Shown: piece after piece, positions 1-8,502 of the stretch
How the letters are laid out: every line of letters starts with the position of its first letter
How positions within the stretch are numbered: the stretch's first letter is position 1
NCBI GenBank assembly: GCA_910586955.1
Contig: CAJUMM010000015.1
Coordinates: 1-44,894 of the forward strand
Reading direction: 5' to 3'
DNA from: an uncultured Lachnospiraceae bacterium
GTDB lineage: Bacteria; Bacillota; Clostridia; Lachnospirales; Lachnospiraceae
Length of the DNA: 44,894 bases
Program-made: the position numbers and the translations under genes
The notes under the pieces: model-generated
What the model was told of the DNA's origin: nothing
The model's input: the letters and a program-made list of their open reading frames with translations, nothing else
Database searches by the model: none

Positions 1-17
1 CGACGCTCTTCCGATCT
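1..17 (+). other. Residual Illumina TruSeq adapter at contig end
   Basis: The 17 bases CGACGCTCTTCCGATCT are identical to the 3' end of the standard Illumina TruSeq universal adapter. They sit exactly at the left edge, and plausible protein-coding sequence starts directly after them. This is sequencing artefact, not genome. The first residues translated from it should be ignored. Confidence 0.95.
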
Positions 18-1266
18 TGCCAGGAAGCTGATAAAAAACGGAAAAAGGGATCAGATTCTGGGGTTTGCCGTAACAGATAGGGAGGGAAATCCCCATGAAA
101 TCCTGGGGCTTCCCGTAGACAGGCTGGAGAGCTATGGAGGAGTCGGCCGGGAAGCAGTGGTTTTCATAGCCACCCCTGAGAAATATTTTGATGAGATAGA
201 AAATGATGCCAGGGGAAAAGGATTTTGCCGCTTTGTAAGAGTGGGTCTTTCTGCCATGTCAAGCCTTAAGGGGAAGGATCTTCTGGCGGCCGGTTGGGAG
301 AAAGGAGCCTTCCCCTTTGTCCTGGAGGAGGATCCGGGGGATCCTGCATGGCTGAATTTGCTGGAAAAGGAAGCCCTCTCCAAGGCTTTGCTCCCCGAGG
401 GGGAGAAACGGCGGCATTACAAATTTCCCACCCTCTTTTATCTGGACCAGGAAAGAGTCCTCTGGGAAGCCGGGAAACTGGATGTTAAGAGGGATTATGA
501 AAAGGTGTGCGGTACCTACCGGAATCTCCATGGGCTGCCGCGCTTGGAAAAGGGAAAGGAGAGGCCGGAAGAAATTCTGGGAATGTATATGGCCTTCAGC
601 AGCTGGGATATGGGAAAAGGCGGAAGCGGATCCTCTGCTCCCTGGATACGGCCTTTAAAGGTAGGAAGCGCCCTGTCCTCCCCGACGCCGGGAGTCCTGT
701 CTGATGATACGGGGGAGCATATCTCGGGGCAAAACCGCCTGTTTGCGGAGATGACAGGGGCATACTGGATTTGGAAGAATGTTTCGGATGTGAGATACAA
801 AGGCCTTTGCCATTACCGCAGGCATTTTGTGATTTCGGAAGAAGAAATTTTGGCCCTGGAGGAGAACGGGATTGATGTGCTTCTCACTACCCCCCGGTAT
901 GTGCCGGGAGGGCTTTTGGGAATGTTTCTTGCGGAGACGCCGGTGAAGGAGCCGGTTTATAGGGGAATGCTTCAGGCCGTTGCCCAAATGTCACCTGGGG
1001 ACCTTGAGGATTTTGAACATTACATGGAGAGCTGCTTTTATTACCCGAACAATATGGCGGCTGCAAAAAGCGGGATTTACGACGCCTACTGCCGGTGGAT
1101 TTTTCCCATTCTCTTCCGGATGCAGGAGATCGACAGGGAGACAGGCTACGGCCATGAGAGCGACCGGCATATTGCTTACGGGGCGGAGCTTTTAACCTCT
1201 TTTTATTTTGTAAAAAGGAAAGAGGAGTTGCAAATTGCAGTTACCGACTATGAATTTTACAGCTAG
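18..1266 (+). CDS. DUF4422 glycosyltransferase-like protein, 5' end missing
   Basis: The reading frame is open from the adapter junction to a TAG at 1266, so the start codon lies beyond the contig. The C-terminal two thirds match the DUF4422 family seen in capsule and exopolysaccharide clusters and thought to act as glycosyltransferases: GEHISGQN, then YWIWKN, then GLCHYRRHF. The N-terminal part resembles the Rossmann-like region of the gene at 5318-6397, with a truncated first strand. The two proteins share this architecture and probably arose by duplication. The gene ends 12 bp before the next one and belongs to the same operon. An internal ATG at 157 is not a good start because coding similarity extends upstream of it. 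Family placement is fairly sure; donor and acceptor sugars cannot be told. Confidence 0.8.
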
Positions 1267-1278
1267 GAGGCATTTGTT

Positions 1279-2682
1279 ATGGCAGACATATCGGTGGTGA
1301 TACCGGTGCTGAACGGAGCGGAATATATCCGGGAATGTATGGACAGCATTGTGGGGCAGACCTTTTCCGGTTTGGAGATTCTACCGGTGGATGCCGGTTC
1401 CACAGACGGGACCCTGGAGATCTTGGAAGAATATGCGGCCAAGGATTCCAGAGTCCGCATAATACACGCAGGGAAGCGGAGCATGGGGTATCAGTATAAT
1501 CTGGGTATTGCAGAGGCACAGGGAAGGTATATCGGATTTTGTGAGTCCGACGACTATCTTTCCAGGACCATGTATGAAAAGCTCTACTCTCTGGCAAAAG
1601 AGAAAGACCTTGACTATGTGAGATCTGATTTTGATATGTTTATGGATAAAGAGGAGCGCATTTTCCTGAATTACCATCTTCTGGCAGGGAGCAGGACAGG
1701 GCTCTACGGGGAGGTTATACGTCCTTGGGACCATCCGGATATCCTGTACCGGGATGTGAATATGTGGAACGGGATATACAGGAAAGACTTTCTGCAGAGA
1801 CGGGAAATCAGGCTGAATGAGACTGCCGGGGCTGCATTTCAGGATACGGGCTTTGTCATACAGACCTTTCTGGGGGCCCAGCGGGCCATGTATGTGCAGG
1901 AGGATGCCAACCGGTACCGAAGGGATAATCTGGGTTCTTCGGTCTACAATCTTAAAGGCATTCTTCATGTGGTCCAGGAGGCGGAGTTTGCAGATGCCTT
2001 TCTGGACCGGCTGGGAGTGACGGACGGATACATCCGGGCAGTTCTCTTCCGGCGGTTTTGTTCCCTGTTTTTTGGTTTTTACGGAAAGCTTCCCCCGAAA
2101 GAGGGTTTTACGGAGGATGTGAGGCAGGCAGTGAACCGGTTTGCGGATCTGGCACAGAGGCAACGCCGGGAGCTTCCCTACTATGCCGCAGCTTTTGAGG
2201 GAGTGGAACAATCCTTAAGCCTTCATTTCCTTTTGGAAGATTTGGATGATTTTGATGCCTTGAGAAGGCGGATTGACGGGATAGAGGCCAAGGGCCGGCG
2301 GGATTTTTATAAGCATGTAGCGGCATATCCCAGGGCGGTCATCTTCGGTGCAGGGGAAATGGGAACCAGCCTCTATGCCCTGCTGCGCAGGAATGACTAT
2401 CTGGGAGTGGCCTGCTTTTCCGATAACAATCCGGCAAAATGGGGAAGCAGCCTGATGGGAAAGAAGATTGTACCGCCCTGTGAGCTGGCCGGGCTCCATG
2501 ACGGAAAGACGGTATTTCTTATTGCTCTGTCTTCCCAGTGGGAAGTGATCAAAGAACAGCTTCTTTCCATGAATATCAGCGGGGAGCATATCTGCAAAGG
2601 CATTTTCGTGATCCCCCACAATGCCATGGAAGCGGATATCCGTGATCTGCCGGCGGAAAGGAAGGAGAAAGATGAACCTTGA
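1279..2682 (+). CDS. Family 2 glycosyltransferase with C-terminal Rossmann-like module
   Basis: Cytoplasmic inverting GT-A type sugar transferase, 467 residues. Residues 4-110 show the GT2 fold: ISVVIPVLNGAEYI at the start, VDAGSTDGT around residue 37, and the metal-binding region SDD at about 90-92. The usual DDGS reads DAGS here, so the second aspartate is replaced by alanine. Residues 350-445 form a separate module beginning AVIFGAGEMG, a dinucleotide-binding style glycine loop that recurs in other genes of this operon. The ATG at 1279 follows an AGGAGG at 1264-1269. The gene overlaps the next by 11 bp, so the two are probably translationally coupled. Acceptor and donor sugar are not predictable from sequence. 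Confidence 0.85.
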   Translation: MADISVVIPVLNGAEYIRECMDSIVGQTFSGLEILPVDAGSTDGTLEILEEYAAKDSRVRIIHAGKRSMGYQYNLGIAEAQGRYIGFCESDDYLSRTMYEKLYSLAKEKDLDYVRSDFDMFMDKEERIFLNYHLLAGSRTGLYGEVIRPWDHPDILYRDVNMWNGIYRKDFLQRREIRLNETAGAAFQDTGFVIQTFLGAQRAMYVQEDANRYRRDNLGSSVYNLKGILHVVQEAEFADAFLDRLGVTDGYIRAVLFRRFCSLFFGFYGKLPPKEGFTEDVRQAVNRFADLAQRQRRELPYYAAAFEGVEQSLSLHFLLEDLDDFDALRRRIDGIEAKGRRDFYKHVAAYPRAVIFGAGEMGTSLYALLRRNDYLGVACFSDNNPAKWGSSLMGKKIVPPCELAGLHDGKTVFLIALSSQWEVIKEQLLSMNISGEHICKGIFVIPHNAMEADIRDLPAERKEKDEP

Positions 2683-3931
2683 TAAAGACGTGATTCCTGT
2701 AGTGTTTGCCACCAACGACTGCTATGCCCCCTACTGTTATCTGGCAGTCTATTCCCTGCTGAAATATGCGGATCGGAATTACCGCTATGATATCCGGGTT
2801 TTTATGGTATCCCTTTCCCGGGAAAATATCTCTCTTCTGGAAGGACTTTCGAATGAATACGCTTCCGTCTCCTGCATGGATGTGACAGAACATGTGAAGG
2901 ATGCGGATCTGCGGGGGCTTTCCTTCTTCACAGTGGAAACCTTTTACCGGCTTTTTATAGGCAAGATACTGCCGGAATATGAAAAAGTCCTGTACCTGGA
3001 TTCGGATATGCTGATTCTCCATGATATTGCCCCGCTTTTTCACACGGATCTCAAGGGGCATCCCATCGGGGCGGTGCAGGACGTGGTGTGCTCCTACCTG
3101 GACGCTCATGCGAAAGAGCTGAATCTGGATATGGAGGATATGTTTAACGCGGGGGTGCTGCTGATGGATACCCGGGAGTACGGCCGCCGGAATTTGATGG
3201 AGATTGGGCTTCAGGCTTTGGCGGAGGATTATAAGAACAGGAACCGCAAGTTTATCTACGTGGATCAGGATGTGCTGAATGTGACTCTGGGCAGAGATGT
3301 GGAGTATCTGGAGGATCGCTGGAATTTTCAGTGGGAGTTTCTGTGGCGTCTTGACAGCATTTATGACGGATACCGGAAGCGGTATGAGAAAGCTTCGTCG
3401 GATCCCTGGATTCTTCACTATGCGGGGGACCGGAAACCCTGGTCCTACCCCTGGCTTCCCTATGCGGACTATTTTTGGGATATGGCGGCGGAGGCGGGAA
3501 TGACCAAAAGGATTGTAGAGGCCAGCATCCGCAGGGAGCGGGAAAATAAAGACCGTTTAAGCTGCTTCGGGGGATTCCGCTTTCCCTACGAGCAGGTGAG
3601 GCCGGGCAGCAGGATTGCCATGTACGCAGCGGGAAATGTGGGACAGGATTTTGCAAAGCAGCTTGATCATACCCTCTTTGCCAGACTGGTCCTCTGGGTG
3701 GACGCCCAGTATGAAAAGAAGCCGGAAGAGCTGCATATTCTGCCCCCGGAAGCCCTGGCTGCGCATCAGGGGGATTTTGAAAGAGTGATTGTGGCCATTG
3801 ACGACGAAAAGACGGCCCGGGGAGCCATGGAATACATGAAGAGCCTTGGGATCCCGGAAGAGCTGCTTATCTGGCAGAAGTACCGCAGATCTGATTACCA
3901 GGAAACAGGGGCAGGGGGCGTCTATGGATAA
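2672..3931 (+). CDS. Family 8 glycosyltransferase with C-terminal Rossmann-like module
   Basis: Retaining GT8 (LgtC/GspA-like) transferase, 419 residues, expected to use a UDP-hexose. Visible features are VIPVVFATND at the start, the DSD metal-binding triad at 110-112 after KVLYL, FNAGVLLMD near 158-166, and HYAGDRKPW near 249, which supplies the late histidine ligand of the family. Residues 312-402 are an extra module starting RIAMYAAGNVG, matching those in the flanking transferases. The start at 2672 is chosen because AAGGAGAAAG stands just before it and the protein then begins with the family's first strand. An in-frame ATG at 2621 would add 17 residues read from inside the previous gene. 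Confidence 0.87.
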   Translation: MNLDKDVIPVVFATNDCYAPYCYLAVYSLLKYADRNYRYDIRVFMVSLSRENISLLEGLSNEYASVSCMDVTEHVKDADLRGLSFFTVETFYRLFIGKILPEYEKVLYLDSDMLILHDIAPLFHTDLKGHPIGAVQDVVCSYLDAHAKELNLDMEDMFNAGVLLMDTREYGRRNLMEIGLQALAEDYKNRNRKFIYVDQDVLNVTLGRDVEYLEDRWNFQWEFLWRLDSIYDGYRKRYEKASSDPWILHYAGDRKPWSYPWLPYADYFWDMAAEAGMTKRIVEASIRRERENKDRLSCFGGFRFPYEQVRPGSRIAMYAAGNVGQDFAKQLDHTLFARLVLWVDAQYEKKPEELHILPPEALAAHQGDFERVIVAIDDEKTARGAMEYMKSLGIPEELLIWQKYRRSDYQETGAGGVYG

Positions 3932-5321
3932 GAAAAAGGTGTCGGTGGTGGTGCCGGTGTACAATGCAGAGACATACCTGCCCCAATGTATGGAGAGTAT
4001 CCTGGCCCAGACCTGGGGAAATATAGAAGTGCTCTGTGTAGACGACGGTTCCACAGACGGTAGTGCAGGGATCCTGGAGTCCTTCCGGAAGCAGGACGGG
4101 CGGATACGTCTGCTGCGGCAGGCCCATCGGTACGCAGGGGCGGCCCGGAACCTGGGCTTTGATGAGTCCCAGGGGGAATATGTAATATTTCTGGACGCAG
4201 ATGATTTCTTTGAACCTGGCCTGGCAGAAAAAATGGTTTCTGCCATAGAGGAAAAAAATGCGGATATCTGCATCTGCCAAAGCAGGGGGCTGGATGCGGG
4301 AACCGGGAAGGAGCATTCCCTGGCAGGAGCTTTAAATCCGGATCTGCTGCCGGAAAAGGATGTTTTTTCTAAGAAGGATATCCCGGGGCACATATTCCAG
4401 CTTACGGCGGGCTGGGCCTGGGACAAAATGTACCGCTCCGGCTTTCTCCGGGAAAAACATATCCGGTTTCCCCATTTCCGGGCTGCGGAGGATCAGCTGT
4501 TTGTGGATCTGGCCTACGGGGAGGCCCAAGCCGTCACTGCGGTGAAGGAGGTGCTTGTGACCCACCGGACCCAGGTGCCGGCTTCCCTGGAATCCAAGAA
4601 GGATCGGTACTGGCGCTGCGCTTATGAGATGCTGGAGGCGGAGAAGGCGGAGCTGGAAAAGAGAGGCCTGTTTCCCCTGCTGGAGCGAAGCTTTGTAAAC
4701 CGGGCGGCAGGTTATCTTACATGGAATGCCTGTTCCATTACTGCCCCGGACTGTTTCTCGGAATTTTACAGGTATTTTCAGCAGACAGCGGCTGGAAGAT
4801 TCCGGTTCTCCGCCTATCCTCCGGAGTACTACCAGGATCCCTTCGCCTATGAGATTGTGACGAAGATGGAGCGCTTAGGGGAAAAGGAATTTTTGTGTGA
4901 CCGCATCCGGCAGCTGAATGAGACGGTGGCGGACCGGGATGCCTATGTGGAGGAAGTGCTTCTCTATGTGGAGCAGCTGAAAAGGGAAAAACACTGGCGG
5001 TTTCCCGTTGAAGGGATCCCGGAGGGATCCAGAGTGATTGTCTACGGTTACGGGGATGTGGGAAGGGACTGGTGCGAAGATATCAGGAGGGCAAAAGCTC
5101 TGGAGCTGGTGATGGCGGTAGATAAGCATTACGAAGCCTATGGAGATGCGTCTGTAAAAGTCCGCCCTGTAGAAGAGATCAAAAAAGCAAAGTACGATTA
5201 CCTTGTAATCGCCGTCTACAGCAGGAAGACTGCGGAAGAGGTCCGGGATATCTTGACGGGAGAGGGCGTTTCGCCGGAAAAGATCCGATGGTTTGCTCCC
5301 GGAGAAAGGGTAAAAGAATGA
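3924..5321 (+). CDS. Family 2 glycosyltransferase with C-terminal Rossmann-like module
   Basis: GT2 transferase of 465 residues. The GT-A core shows VSVVVPVYNAETYLP at residues 6-20, VDDGSTDGS at 39-47 and LDADDFF at 90-96, so the nucleotide- and metal-binding aspartates are intact, unlike in the GT2 gene at 1279. A coiled stretch with an ERLGEKEF and QLNETVADRD pattern leads into a module at 368-458 beginning VIVYGYGDVG. The ATG at 3924 overlaps the stop of the GT8 gene by 8 bp and has a GGGGCAGGGGG purine stretch in front. An upstream in-frame ATG at 3846 lies deep in the previous gene and is rejected. It probably adds one sugar to the lipid-linked repeat unit; which sugar is unknown. Confidence 0.86.
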   Translation: MDKKKVSVVVPVYNAETYLPQCMESILAQTWGNIEVLCVDDGSTDGSAGILESFRKQDGRIRLLRQAHRYAGAARNLGFDESQGEYVIFLDADDFFEPGLAEKMVSAIEEKNADICICQSRGLDAGTGKEHSLAGALNPDLLPEKDVFSKKDIPGHIFQLTAGWAWDKMYRSGFLREKHIRFPHFRAAEDQLFVDLAYGEAQAVTAVKEVLVTHRTQVPASLESKKDRYWRCAYEMLEAEKAELEKRGLFPLLERSFVNRAAGYLTWNACSITAPDCFSEFYRYFQQTAAGRFRFSAYPPEYYQDPFAYEIVTKMERLGEKEFLCDRIRQLNETVADRDAYVEEVLLYVEQLKREKHWRFPVEGIPEGSRVIVYGYGDVGRDWCEDIRRAKALELVMAVDKHYEAYGDASVKVRPVEEIKKAKYDYLVIAVYSRKTAEEVRDILTGEGVSPEKIRWFAPGERVKE

Positions 5322-6397
5322 AGGCATACATATTCGGCGCAAAGTCCATTGCCATCGGCGTCAGCCGGGCCCTTCGGGATTTGGACCAGGACTTTGCCCA
5401 GAAAGGGTTTCTTGTCTCTTCCCTGGAGGGCAATCCGGAAGAGATTGACGGAATCCCCGTTGTAGAGGTTGCCGGGGTTTCGGAGAAACTGAGCAGCCGG
5501 GAGAGAAAGGAAATCCCGGTTTATCTGGCTGTGCCGGAGGATATTCACCAGGTAATTAAGGGGATTCTGGAAAGTTATGGGTTTGCAAATTTGGTCCCGG
5601 TTACTGCAGGGATGGAAGCACGCTGGATGGAAGCCTATTACGCAAAGAGGGGACTCTTTCCCTCGGTGCATCAGCTGGAGGAAGGGAGCAGGATCCCGGA
5701 GGTGTCCGTCTATGCCGCCCGGTTTGCCGGGGACCGGGAGCTGAAAAACCCGCCCCATTTCCCGGACTATGTGCATTCCCTCCTTCTTGGATGCAGCCTT
5801 TGTCCACCCGAGGAAGAGAAAAAGACGGCGGATTTCTATGACAATCAAGGAGAGCACATTTCCGGGAAAAATCCCAATTACTGTGAAATGACGGCCTTCT
5901 ACTGGATCTGGAAAAACGCCCTGGAGAAGCCAGGGGATTATGTGGGAGTTTATCATTACCGGAGGGCCCTGGATTTGTCGGAGGGGGATCTGCGGCGCAT
6001 GGCAGAACATGACGTGGATGCGGTTCTTCCCTATCCCATGATCCATCTGCCGGACATGCGGGAGCATCACACCCGGTATATGAAGGAGGGAGACTGGGAG
6101 GCTATGCTTGCCGCCCTGGAGGAACTGTATCCGGAGTATGCTTCAGCCTATCCGGAGCTTTGTAAAAGTATCTATTTCTATAATTACAATCTGATTCTGG
6201 CGAAGAAGAAGGTCTTTGCCGATTACTGTGCCTGGGTCTTTCCCCTGCTTCGGCGGGTGGAGGAGTTAAGCGTCCCCAAGGGTTGGGAGAGGGGAGACCG
6301 GTACACGGCCTATATGAGCGAAAGCCTTCTGACCCTGTATTTTCTCTATCACAGGGAACGAAAGGTTTATCACACAGGAAGGATTCTATATACCTGA
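5318..6397 (+). CDS. DUF4422 protein with N-terminal Rossmann-like module
   Basis: 359 residues in two parts. Residues 1-110 form a Rossmann-like unit that starts MKAYIFGAKSIAIGVSRAL. Residues 120-355 carry DUF4422, with GEHISGKN, FYWIWKN and GVYHYRRAL, matching the partial gene at the left edge. DUF4422 proteins are found in capsule and exopolysaccharide loci and are thought to be glycosyltransferases; no member's reaction can be inferred here. The ATG overlaps the stop of the GT2 gene in an ATGA, which indicates coupled translation. Module order is reversed relative to the GT2 and GT8 genes: the Rossmann-like part comes first here and last there. Confidence 0.82.
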   Translation: MKAYIFGAKSIAIGVSRALRDLDQDFAQKGFLVSSLEGNPEEIDGIPVVEVAGVSEKLSSRERKEIPVYLAVPEDIHQVIKGILESYGFANLVPVTAGMEARWMEAYYAKRGLFPSVHQLEEGSRIPEVSVYAARFAGDRELKNPPHFPDYVHSLLLGCSLCPPEEEKKTADFYDNQGEHISGKNPNYCEMTAFYWIWKNALEKPGDYVGVYHYRRALDLSEGDLRRMAEHDVDAVLPYPMIHLPDMREHHTRYMKEGDWEAMLAALEELYPEYASAYPELCKSIYFYNYNLILAKKKVFADYCAWVFPLLRRVEELSVPKGWERGDRYTAYMSESLLTLYFLYHRERKVYHTGRILYT

Positions 6398-6418
6398 ATA
6401 TGGGAAGGGGAGAGATAC

Positions 6419-7393
6419 GTGGCGATTTTAATCTGCGGCGGAGCCGGGTATATCGGCTCCCATGTGAACAAGTTTTTAAGCCGGAAAGGCTATGAGACCC
6501 TTGTGTTCGACAACCTGATCTGCGGCCACCGGGAAGCAGTGAAATGGGGAAACTTTGTGGAAGGGGATCTCTCCAGGGAGGCGGATCTGGAGGCCGTCTT
6601 TTCCGCCTATGAGATTGAGGCTGTCTTTCACTTTGCGGCTTACGCCTATGTGGGAGAGTCGGTGGAGGAGCCGGAAAAGTATTATTACAACAATGTGGCC
6701 AATACCTTAAACCTTCTGAAGGTTATGAGGCGGCACGGATGCAGGCGGATTCTTTTTTCTTCCACCTGTGCCACCTACGGGGAGCCGGAGGCGGTTCCCA
6801 TTACAGAGGATCAGAGACAATCTCCCATCAATCCTTATGGAGCCACGAAGCTGATGGTGGAGCGGATTTTCCGGGATTACGGGAAAGCCTACGGACTGCA
6901 CTTTGCAGTGCTGCGGTACTTCAATGCGGCGGGAGCCGACCCGGAAGGGGAGATCGGGGAGAGCCATAGTCCGGAGACCCACCTGATTCCCCTGGCCCTT
7001 CAGGCTGCTTCCGGCATAAGAAGCGGGATCCGGGTGTTCGGCACAGACTACCCCACCCCGGACGGAAGCTGTATCCGGGATTACATCCATGTGTGGGATC
7101 TGGCCGAGGCTCACTATCTGGCCCTCCGGTATCTGGAGCGGGGCGGGACAAGCGATTTCTTCAATCTGGGAAATGAGCGGGGAACTTCCGTCCTGGAGGT
7201 GGCGGAGGCGGTGAAGCAGGTGACGGGAAAGGAATTTCCGGTGATCTATGACAGGCGGCGCCCCGGTGATCCGGCGGTTCTGGTGGGCAGCAGCAGGAAG
7301 GCAGGGGAGATTCTTGGCTGGGAGCCCAGGTATCCCCGGATAGAGACCATTGTGGAACATGCCTGGAACTGGCAGGAACATGGGGAATTTTGA
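6419..7393 (+). CDS. galE: UDP-glucose 4-epimerase
   Basis: Interconverts UDP-glucose and UDP-galactose using tightly bound NAD. The 324-residue extended SDR protein shows GGAGYIGSH at residues 6-14, STCATYGEP with the catalytic serine/threonine, and NPYGATK with the YxxxK pair. Its length fits GalE (about 325-340). The start is a GTG at 6419, preceded by AGGGGAGAG. The next gene, UDP-galactopyranose mutase, consumes its product, so in this operon GalE most likely supplies the galactofuranose branch rather than galactose catabolism. No Leloir genes are nearby. Confidence 0.95.
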   Translation: MAILICGGAGYIGSHVNKFLSRKGYETLVFDNLICGHREAVKWGNFVEGDLSREADLEAVFSAYEIEAVFHFAAYAYVGESVEEPEKYYYNNVANTLNLLKVMRRHGCRRILFSSTCATYGEPEAVPITEDQRQSPINPYGATKLMVERIFRDYGKAYGLHFAVLRYFNAAGADPEGEIGESHSPETHLIPLALQAASGIRSGIRVFGTDYPTPDGSCIRDYIHVWDLAEAHYLALRYLERGGTSDFFNLGNERGTSVLEVAEAVKQVTGKEFPVIYDRRRPGDPAVLVGSSRKAGEILGWEPRYPRIETIVEHAWNWQEHGEF

Positions 7394-7410
7394 GACGGGG
7401 AGAAAAGAGG

Positions 7411-8502
7411 ATGTACGATTATCTGATTGTGGGGGCGGGCCTTTACGGGGCGGTGTTTGCCAATCGGAAGAAGGACCAGGGACGCCGCTGCCTTGTGATT
7501 GACCGGAGAGACCATATTGGGGGAAATATTTATTCCCAACAGGTGGAGGGGATCGAGGTACACCGGTACGGGCCCCATATTTTCCATACGGATCGGAGAG
7601 AAGTGTGGAATTATGTAAATCGATTTGCGGAGTTTAACCATTTCACCTATGCTCCGGTAGCCTGCTACCGGGGGGAGCTTTACAATCTTCCCTTTAATAT
7701 GAATACCTTTGTACGCATGTGGGACATCCGCACACCGAAGGAAGCCCGGGAAATGATTGATCGGCAGGTGCGGGAGGCAGGGATCACCCATGCGGCGAAT
7801 CTGGAGGAACAGGCGGTTTCCCTGGTGGGAAGGGATGTCTACGAGAAGCTCATAAAGGGCTATACGGAGAAGCAGTGGGGGCGTCCCTGCAGGGAGCTTC
7901 CGGCTTCTATCATCAAGAGGCTTCCGGTCCGCATGACCTTTGACAACAACTATTTCAATCATCCCTGGCAGGGGATTCCCAAGAAGGGGTATACGGAGAT
8001 GGTGAAAGGGATGCTGGAGGGCACGGAAGTAAGGCTGGGCATTGATTTCCTGGCCCGGAGGGAGGAGCTTTCCCGTCTGGCAGAACGGATTGTGTATACG
8101 GGTCCCATTGACGAGTATTTCGGTTACCGGTTTGGGAGCCTGGAGTACCGGAGCCTGCGCTTTGAGACGGAGGTTTTGGAGATATCCAATTACCAGGGTA
8201 CGGCGGGAATGAATTTCACGGATTCGGAGGTACCCTACACCCGGATTATTGAACACAAGCATTTCACCTTTGGGGAGGGAAATCCGGAGAAGACCGTGAT
8301 TACCAGGGAATATCCCTTGGCCTGGAGGCCGGGAGCGGAGGCTTATTATCCCCTGGGAGACGCCGGGAACCAGGCTTTGTATGAGAAATACCGTTCCCTG
8401 GCAGAGAAAGAAAAAAATACAAGCTTCGGCGGGCGGCTGGGAACATACCGGTATCTGGATATGGACCAGGTGATCGCCCAGGCGATGGAGGACGCAGGAT
8501 GA
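7411..8502 (+). CDS. glf: UDP-galactopyranose mutase
   Basis: FAD-dependent enzyme that contracts UDP-galactopyranose to UDP-galactofuranose. The 363-residue protein has the FAD-binding start YDYLIVGAGLYGAVFA, the RRDHIGGN segment, HRYGPHIFHT, and TEKQWGRP, all hallmarks of Glf. The ATG at 7411 is taken because GGGGAG lies 8 bp upstream; a TTG at 7390 would overlap galE and has no ribosome site. The gene shows that the polymer, or some glycoconjugate of this strain, contains galactofuranose. Its stop overlaps the next start in ATGA. Confidence 0.95.
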   Translation: MYDYLIVGAGLYGAVFANRKKDQGRRCLVIDRRDHIGGNIYSQQVEGIEVHRYGPHIFHTDRREVWNYVNRFAEFNHFTYAPVACYRGELYNLPFNMNTFVRMWDIRTPKEAREMIDRQVREAGITHAANLEEQAVSLVGRDVYEKLIKGYTEKQWGRPCRELPASIIKRLPVRMTFDNNYFNHPWQGIPKKGYTEMVKGMLEGTEVRLGIDFLARREELSRLAERIVYTGPIDEYFGYRFGSLEYRSLRFETEVLEISNYQGTAGMNFTDSEVPYTRIIEHKHFTFGEGNPEKTVITREYPLAWRPGAEAYYPLGDAGNQALYEKYRSLAEKEKNTSFGGRLGTYRYLDMDQVIAQAMEDAG

